Below are positions 61,301-64,000 of a stretch of DNA of 64,000 bases, in pieces. The DNA is from Janthinobacterium lividum (GTDB lineage: Bacteria > Pseudomonadota > Gammaproteobacteria > Burkholderiales > Burkholderiaceae_D), in NCBI RefSeq assembly GCF_034424625.1, contig NZ_CP139976.1, positions 124,001 through 188,000 of the forward strand, in the 5' to 3' direction. Below the pieces are notes generated by a model. That model had not been told where the DNA came from. It searched no databases and saw only the letters and a program-made list of their open reading frames with translations. The translations under genes and the position numbers were made by a program. Every line of letters begins with the position of its first letter. The stretch's first letter is position 1.

Positions 61301-63000
61301 GCCACCCGCACCAGGTCGCGCCGGTCGACCCACAGGTCGGTGCTGTTGAGGGCCTTGCTGTCGCGGTTGCCGGGCGCGTCGCGCTGCTCGTTGCCCTGTG
61401 CATTGATCAGCACGTTGTTCGAAGCCATCGCCACGTTGACGCCCACGGCGCCGGAGACGTCGATGCTGGCGCCGCGCGACACTTGCGTGCGGCGCGTGGC
61501 CAGCGCATTGACCTGGCCGCCGGTGGCCAGCGTCAGCGAACCGGTATCGAAGGCGATATCGCCGCCGGAGGCAATCTGGATCAGCGACAGGTCGCGGCGG
61601 TTGTAGGCGCCGTCGCTCGGCAGCGCCGAATCCTTGATGAGCGCGTCGCGCTGCACGTCCAGCGCGGTGGCGCCGCTGTCGTCGAGCAGCACCGTGGTAA
61701 GGCTGTCCGGCGCCAGGGTGACCAGGCCTTCGCTGCCGTCGGCCTTCAGGTGCACGGTGCCGCGTGTCGTCACGCTGGTGCTGCTGAGCAGCACGCCGGC
61801 CTGCTTCACGTCGCGGCCCGTCAGGGTGACGTCGCCGGTAAGCGCCTGCACCAGGCCGCTATTCGTCACCTTGCCGGCGCCGCTTTGCGCATTGAACTTG
61901 ACGTCGACCTCGTTGCCACGCGTGCTCGAAGTCTGGTTGGCATCCGTCCCCAGGCCCTTGCGGATGACGAAGCTGTCGCCGGCGGCCAGCGTCACCTGAC
62001 CGTTCGGCGCGGACAGGCTGCCGCCGTTATGCACTTCGCGCCCGGCCAGCAGCACATAGCCGCCGCCTTCCGTCACCGTCTGCGGCTTGCGCGTGCTGAT
62101 CTGCGCGCCAGCCTGCACCACCACGTCGGCCGTGGCGTTGGCGTGCGTGGCCACGCTGCCGTTGAGCACCAGATCGTTGGCCAGCGTGGGCTTGAAGCCC
62201 GAGCCCTGCGTTTCGCTGTAGATGCCCTTACGGAATTGGCTGTCGCTCATGCCCACGGCGGCGGCCACCAGACTGCGCGTGTCGACCTGGCTGCTGCCCG
62301 TAAACACGATGCCATTGCGGTTGACCAGCATCACCGTGCCGTCAGCCTTGATCTGGCCGCGGATCTGGCTGGGACGGGCCAGCGGATCGTTGACGCGGTT
62401 GAGTACGGACCAGTTCGCCAACTGGTCAAATTGCAGGGTGGTATTCTGGCCGATATTGAACGTTTCCCAGTTCAGGATCGCCTTGTCGGCCGTCTGCTTG
62501 ACGGTCACCACGGTCTTGCCGTCGGCCTGCGCCTGCGTGGGGCCATTCGCGTTGAACCAGCCCGCCGTCAGGCTGTTGCTGTCGACCTTCAAGCCGCCTT
62601 CGGCCAAGCCTTCCGGCACCTTCGAGCCGGCGGCAATGGCCGCCTGGCGCGCCGCCTGCTGGGCCGCCTGCTGCACGGCGATGGCGCGTGCGGCCAGTTG
62701 CAGATTGTTCAGCGAACTTTGCAGCTGTGCATTGGCTTTTTGCTGCTGCGCCTGCTTATTGTCCGTCCCGATGATGGCCTGGCCATTCGGCAAGCGTCCC
62801 GTGGCGGCGGCCGTGCCCTGCTGCGCACCCTTGCCGGCAAACCAGGCACCGCTGAATGGCTGCTGCGCCTGCGCGCCGCCCGCCTGCAGCAGCACGGCGA
62901 TGGCCAGCGCCAGCGGTTTCAATCGCACCGGGCGACCAATCCGGTTGCCCGCCATGGCGGAGGAGGATGCGTGTTTCGTGACCGACTTGCTTCGCTGCAT
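49321..63000 (-). CDS. Giant two-partner-secretion exoprotein (filamentous haemagglutinin family, TpsA)
   Basis: A single 13.7-kb frame of 4559 residues. An extended basic N-terminus and signal peptide end near AQAQ (about 46). Residues about 80-125 form a Gln/Ala-rich helical stretch not seen in typical TpsA proteins. The TPS secretion domain (about 137-300) has LNWETFNIGQNTTLQF, VLNRVNDP and the NRNGI motif at 227-231. A long beta-helix of repeated GG/AGT-type turns follows. A single close cysteine pair (CAAGAVC, about 2231) and an Asp-rich YDGDGFPDTP loop (about 3113) are embedded in it. The C-terminal region matches the DUF3739 filamentous-haemagglutinin type (GGRTLVGVDGGFVPGEGSGV, GGNILAWSAQGDINAGRG). 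AAGGGA precedes the ATG. Probably a secreted or surface-tethered adhesin. Confidence 0.93.
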   Translation of the reverse strand: MQRSKSVTKHASSSAMAGNRIGRPVRLKPLALAIAVLLQAGGAQAQQPFSGAWFAGKGAQQGTAAATGRLPNGQAIIGTDNKQAQQQKANAQLQSSLNNLQLAARAIAVQQAAQQAARQAAIAAGSKVPEGLAEGGLKVDSNSLTAGWFNANGPTQAQADGKTVVTVKQTADKAILNWETFNIGQNTTLQFDQLANWSVLNRVNDPLARPSQIRGQIKADGTVMLVNRNGIVFTGSSQVDTRSLVAAAVGMSDSQFRKGIYSETQGSGFKPTLANDLVLNGSVATHANATADVVVQAGAQISTRKPQTVTEGGGYVLLAGREVHNGGSLSAPNGQVTLAAGDSFVIRKGLGTDANQTSSTRGNEVDVKFNAQSGAGKVTNSGLVQALTGDVTLTGRDVKQAGVLLSSTSVTTRGTVHLKADGSEGLVTLAPDSLTTVLLDDSGATALDVQRDALIKDSALPSDGAYNRRDLSLIQIASGGDIAFDTGSLTLATGGQVNALATRRTQVSRGASIDVSGAVGVNVAMASNNVLINAQGNEQRDAPGNRDSKALNSTDLWVDRRDLVRVAAGTNGYPTDRWYTGGGLLEVSGYLNTSGHGIGEWAAQGGTVAFQGGELVTQAGSLLNVSGGTFDVQTGMIRQSWLSGKDGQLYRLSTAPGDVLYTGVYQGYAAHHQRWGAETTENFANPLIGAQQRLENGYTVGRDAGRVVVGTTSAVLEGAIESGVFQGERQQDARDASLDSYRQSQLAAARNGQLVLGQLAPVYDAASTQLRDNPAALLQAIHIGTGGASAGNLLREDALPENLVGKTYLDAGWLNAQHLGGIKAYAGSAIEVDAAVQVTPGGDIALHAPQVKVNAGLTARGGSIALGDIVSKLSNGTSNWVDTTVATPAAGAKVGIDVTAGVTLDTRGLWSQLKLDPGNTSGLPYVNGGSVALVSSGTVNLAAGSAIDTSSGAAVLADGKLKGGRGGDISLRANQNDLNGVKSEALVLDGELRGYGVNGGGTLTIDSGTGVVLGGGALAGNGVLPAGQSVPVHLTLAAAFTIKAGTVLDTDFSYISTKVQPGQPLLDLPDFSAARPYTLPAAWVVPPASISYEYITVTGSNGIVYTSGMTVPAGVTLTGVRGKLGSGYLVPADAFPNGMPVPAFNARVAAGTAFAFDVTLQAGDRLLAGNRAPTDLAVKPLLVLDNDLFQRGFAHYNINGQQGVQVAQDATIDVSMPLLRADLALAGQLPTGVDPAAVLQPWLAPLWQENAVKGVLKQRAGADIALSAGTRNAKAPLVVGEGATLRVDDGKSISLTGNGQITVEGTLSAAGGRISVLPGTLVTGGEINRPDGSANAQSIWIGERAVLDVAGRAATATDAQGGVYGHVGAGGTIEIGAKHNLDATQVEAADAFVIVRPGARLEASGAAARLDLPGQGSVQVAGDGGSIALGSFRGLLLDGSLHAAAGGAGAAGGTLALNLEAPNYGIVGKLDLKGLGVEDAVRVPRELVLSRLQGDSGLAADLQVGDSDPALRYGVARLGADRVAAGGFDHLALLSNGLISFDGNLDLSLGQSLRLTASALALAEHADAATTAQVKLAAPYIRLAGSSRTQSDDHLMPNPVRGSGNGGIGSGKLGVPNVDDHASLTLHAALIDLANAVNVGSNGVIVQNAAADLEVKRDAFGELALRSSGDIRMRTAAALYTPGNLTLAGAQIYPVSGATGKVEVGKRNVINEFGQLATEFDPARKLTIERSGDPGAPLPALPYSVFGSLELSAGTVNQGGVVRAPLGKITLGQNTNGAVTGHTNLLPGSVTSVSANGLVMPYGGSLDGLSYMMDGVDVAYKGVGNDPAVVLTGEHVDVRAGAVLDLSGGGTLTGAAFLAGRGGSTDARLNPLVQTSGKGGFVLPGLATNPVYAIVPGAQAGYAPIVAENGAGDPALGRQITIGAGVPGLAAGTYTLLPSSFALLPGAFRVELNGLAAGGLPVGSATAMRNGSFATAVQLGTSNTDRRTVLPSQAVLTPADVLRSYSQYNETSYGAFALAQAVRDGVPRPLLERDAKALHIELVQSKASTDDALRFAGTTNYTPGKDGFGGSALLLGGSGKNYEIIGSAGAPTVGFDGIAVRAEALNAIGAPRLGIGGLPTVNYSGVTGNQQANIAQFQGGVDNIVVRDGAVLKAGEVFLVTNSKAGGIVIEQGGGINTLGRGAAAWDSGNGYVYAPGTSSVLAVSNGRLDMLAPGVSIDPRSGPGRIDIGACAAGAVCSGSTPLYSEGSIVAATDQSFNLRDATTYGTRNLVLAVGGINVGSAASLDAMAARDALPAGLTLNQGILDRLLRGDASAGAPALESLALTARDAINFYDNVELSTINASTGKSSLERLVIGTPAIYGAGGSDAVARIKTDVLVWNGATTAPGLVATGGAGSGSGRLQVDARQVEFGYGPNSRPDTIHSMDRLILGFGDVVFNASERITANHTGSLSVYQSQSGWDTASKGYLRSGGNLALNTALLTGAAGSVNKIKAGGDIRVAKPSVAAAAAPDAATLAGALGAEVALDGRSVTLDTAVLLPSGKLSVSAEQDVVLGDGARLDLAGRKIDFNGVAKYSWGGEVVLDSRHGDVRQAAASSIDFSAVSNRAGKLTASALDAQAGSVALLGSIAGGSSGHYDAGGTDVPFAAGGLDVRGQHIEDFKGLNQRLTKGGVFGSRSFQLKQGDLVLDSELKAREITVSVDGGHLAVNGTVDASGEQVGSIRLAARDGVRVAGGALLDAHGSVLRVDSYGQVIEAPNRAVIDIDAGSGRLVLETGAHMDLRAGTAGKADQIASLGTLELSARRLGGATGNDVAIDAAGPLAIDGARAITVNGFWSYNDAAPGTDAGADGRPYQVINQAYLDRKHDDSVAFMTGALANDGLMNGRLSGLRKDKDAFHLRPGVAILSATPDGDLHVDGDIDLSGYRYASVNPHTQQTGVAGSGEAGALVLRAGGNLNVFGSINDGFDGKALPVTPDDKGWMLAKGRVPFGADVIVPHGQLVTLADDTFFQPGRTLNYDLPMKAMSLRAGTALPSQATLTAEVELPAGTVLGGAVRNAAGDIVYAAGTVLAKAVTLGSGTRLDAGTRLPVGMSVAAMTWPGGVPLPFPVGAVRDTPSPDYDGDGFPDTPANGVVLAGELQLRKGALVPSETWVRLPGGADSVALRPGDADGNQGRNWALAPMLASGSQSWSMRLVAGADMQAADSRALRPMGDNRSLLLTDHHYGAVLGLSLPSVAAPPIDGVAGNFYWMGDSELYLGNPAGTLINLADFSSVEELLAYNQWGVGDLVTWLPEGASFPMVPKPARQQLFSVLRTGTGDLDLLAGGNFNQSSPYGVYTAGTQAANVAAAYRLPRAADRKGSILGADGDAFKPYVDGGAQSLYQAWYPEHGGNVLVRAQGDVTGDLVGGGYSTERRPDDVGYLRPQQDSSAVGTWLWRQGTGSAVAQGEGVPTAWWINFGSYVAGGLGTNYLYETQPVMTGFTGIGTLGGGNLVFEAGKAAGMLSPRTDQGGKFAMRSQGLNLAVASTGRVSADGSALTLTGGGDLDVRIGGGLNPVAEVRSFADTTGEITPDTRFSGTRGDLNSTFVNLRGALRMEAGSVGGIELRFDKGDSQESRAYQVYTATSSIAGGGPVVVPGDSGVRIDARGDLVLGGVGDAGRVTQINNGTPFTAKGVAQDGEGYSWFSLWTPSTAIDLFSAGGNLTPSTAWSDDRASGNQASSGGRFVMPSQLRAVAASGSLYMGNSAQGATDTGTNTLARPATGLLLAPSPVDAHFTRRTPGQLELLAADSIYAGAYSVTASGADPTALPSPFNPGFAGVSGLTVYGDTYTHNVNQEAQAPSVLFASREAGATPQRYPLFTLTPPTASGYAVQDQLPARYYALAGDIIGLRTGSIITRGGGNAASHSTWYEGAGPVDIRAGRDIVNSGTALGLVEATPQGLLGWTSEIAYANPSLPLRPTENFVGSARGNLILHNNPDEVSVVRAGRDIRYGTFYVGGPGTLEVTAGRDIDMADKAELKSIGAVTNRASGDRSSGASIAVAAGVGAHGPNYDAFAARYLDAANLIDPGKSLADQPGKAVAVYGGRLGLADWLRAEFGYSGDAAGAPAFLAARQSELDKTLQASTGGSRRDLQREYGLSSQLHLVNWLETRYGAGQRNGAGLTFDAGSMDARKFFAALPAEQQRVFLRNVYFAELKAGGREYTAAGGVREGSYLRGREAIATLFPTKDAQGKPVTYAGDLTMFSGATYYLDGASGGSTRRPRKGVNYLTRQQYVLGGDTHAPVFDLQDAGIHTDFGGNIDILTPGGRTLVGVDGGFVPGEGSGVLTQGAGEIQIYARDSILLGQSRIFTTFGGNILAWSAQGDINAGRGSKSTVVFTPQRRVYDDIGMVSLSPTTPNTGAGIATLNPIPEVPPGDIDLIAPLGTIDAGEAGIRVSGNVNLAALQVVNAENIQVQGKSTGMPAIAAVNVGALSNASAAASQAVTAAQEVLQRERAATRQAQPSLFTVKVLGFGNEQADEAGVGKLKGGEPQASTYQPAGVVQVLGAGPLTAPQLQALTPSERRGLQP

Positions 63001-63135
63001 GGCGACATTCCCTTTTCATGTTCCGTTGCTGACCGATATCGCGAGGCGGCGCGCGGCACGCACGGGGCGGGCGGCAGGCACTGATTCGCGGCTTCCAGCA
63101 GCATTGACAGGGAACAAGGTCCGGGACTGCAAAAG

Positions 63136-63151
63136 GTCATGAAAATGTCAT
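63136..63151. promoter_or_regulatory. Pho-box-like direct repeat upstream of the giant exoprotein gene
   Basis: GTCAT occurs at 63136-63140 and 63147-63151 on the plus strand, an 11-bp period with an A-rich spacer, as in PhoB boxes (CTGTCAT half-sites). It lies about 136 bp before the exoprotein start but is oriented away from it. Recognition by an OmpR/PhoB-type regulator is speculation. Confidence 0.25.
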
Positions 63152-63180
63152 AATTGGCGAGATGCCATCGGCCTGCATCG

Positions 63181-64000
63181 CTAGCCAAACAGCACGATGC
63201 CGCCCGGCAGCCGCGTCACCCGCGCGCCATACGCGTCCTGGATCAGGGCGATCACATCGTCGAGGCGGTCGAGCGAAAAACTCGCTTGCACGCGCGTGTG
63301 CTTCAAGGCCTCGCCATTGAGGATCAGCTTGCCGGGACGGTAGCGGTTCACCTCGTCCACCACCTCGGCCAGCGTGCTTTGTTTAAATACCAGCAGGCGC
63401 TGGCGCCACGCGCTGACGTCGCCCTTCGCCACCGCACGCGCGATGCCGAAATGCTCGGGCCGGTAACGCAGCTGCTGGCCCGCCGCCAGTTCCGCATCGT
63501 TGCCGGCCTGCGCCACGCGCAGGCGGCCCGCCAGGCAGGTCACGCACACTTCCTGGCCGAACAAGCGGATATTGAAGCGCGCGCTGCCGGCCGACACCGT
63601 GCCGTCGCCCGCCTGCACGCGCACCCTCGCCGCGCCGCGCAAGCCGGCCTGGAATTCCGCCTCCCCCGCCAGCAGCACCAGCGACGCGGCGCCATCCTGC
63701 AGCGGCGCCGCATCGAGGCGCGTCTGCGTATTCATCTGCACCAGCACACCGCCATCGAGCGCCACTTCGCGCTGCTCGCCCGTGCCGGTGGCGTAGTCGG
63801 CAGCGAGGCCCGCCACGGCCGGCCACAGGTCCGTGGGCGGGCGCAGCACCAGCAAGCCCAGTGAGGCGGCGACGGCGCCACCGAGCCAGGCGCGCCGCGC
63901 CACGTTCACGGGCGTCTGCGCCCGCTTGACGGCGCGCGCGGCCGGCGCCATGGCGCCCCACACGGCGCGCGCCTCGGCAAACGCATTGGCATGCTTGCGG
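63181..64000 (-). CDS. FecR family anti-sigma/signalling protein (cut by window edge)
   Basis: At least 273 codons; the frame runs off the right end, so the N-terminus is missing. The first visible residues (HANAFAEARAVWGAMAP) match the end of the FecR N-terminal DUF4880 domain. A membrane helix (AWLGGAVAASLGLLVL) is followed by the FecR periplasmic domain and a C-terminal STN-like DUF4974 domain (QSTLAEVVDEVNRYRPGKLI). FecR proteins relay an outer-membrane signal to an ECF sigma factor, which would be encoded just beyond the edge. It heads the TPS/TonB cluster, 180 bp before the exoprotein gene. Confidence 0.9.
   Translation of the reverse strand, partial: RKHANAFAEARAVWGAMAPAARAVKRAQTPVNVARRAWLGGAVAASLGLLVLRPPTDLWPAVAGLAADYATGTGEQREVALDGGVLVQMNTQTRLDAAPLQDGAASLVLLAGEAEFQAGLRGAARVRVQAGDGTVSAGSARFNIRLFGQEVCVTCLAGRLRVAQAGNDAELAAGQQLRYRPEHFGIARAVAKGDVSAWRQRLLVFKQSTLAEVVDEVNRYRPGKLILNGEALKHTRVQASFSLDRLDDVIALIQDAYGARVTRLPGGIVLFG

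Noticed and set aside
60460..63084. 874-codon plus-strand open frame at the 5-prime end of the exoprotein gene
   Set aside because: Antisense to the signal peptide and TPS domain, which are well supported; no ribosome-binding site.

Overview
The window is high-GC chromosomal DNA from a betaproteobacterium. Gene content and order (hisGDCBHAFIE-HIT-tatABC downstream of murA-ibaG and an mla lipid-transport operon, with gltBD upstream) are typical of Burkholderiales. The protein sequences look like Oxalobacteraceae (Janthinobacterium/Duganella/Massilia type); that placement is inference from recognition, not a search.

Layout. 1-435: AT-rich intergenic DNA with a cluster of DnaA-box-like sequences and a parS-like core, closed by a strong terminator behind hemE. 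436-10981: hemE (minus), then plus-strand genes: an S9 serine peptidase translationally coupled to a 1393-residue SNF2 helicase with a sensor-like N-terminus, a small PH-like membrane protein, a secreted DUF885 metalloenzyme and a short coiled-coil membrane protein. 11066-28545: one continuous minus-strand run transcribed right to left: mlaF-E-D-A-C-B, an ABC-2 exporter, ibaG, murA, hisG, hisD, an orphan DNA methyltransferase, hisC-B-H-A-F-I-E, a HIT protein and tatA-B-C. Many junctions overlap by 4 bp or are only a few bases apart. 28793-35036: gltB-gltD (glutamate synthase), ending in tandem hairpins. 35111-36051: a REP-associated transposase flanked by inverted motif pairs. 36071-41335: sensor kinase, response regulator, an unlisted 48-residue membrane protein and a second SNF2 helicase.

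41498-64000 is the most unusual part. It is a unidirectional cluster: FecR (cut by the right edge), a 4559-residue two-partner-secretion exoprotein (TpsA), its TpsB pore, an ExbB-like proton channel fused to a periplasmic DUF2341/LamG module, ExbD, a TonB-like transducer, a putative porin, a periplasmic coiled-coil protein and a YbjN-like protein, closed by a strong terminator. A two-partner-secretion pair bundled with its own TonB-ExbB-ExbD motor and a FecR signalling component suggests surface-signal-controlled, proton-motive-force-assisted secretion, assembly or polymer handling. No tRNA, rRNA, CRISPR array or prophage was seen. Start sites were moved from the longest frame to a better-supported codon in about a dozen genes, as noted.
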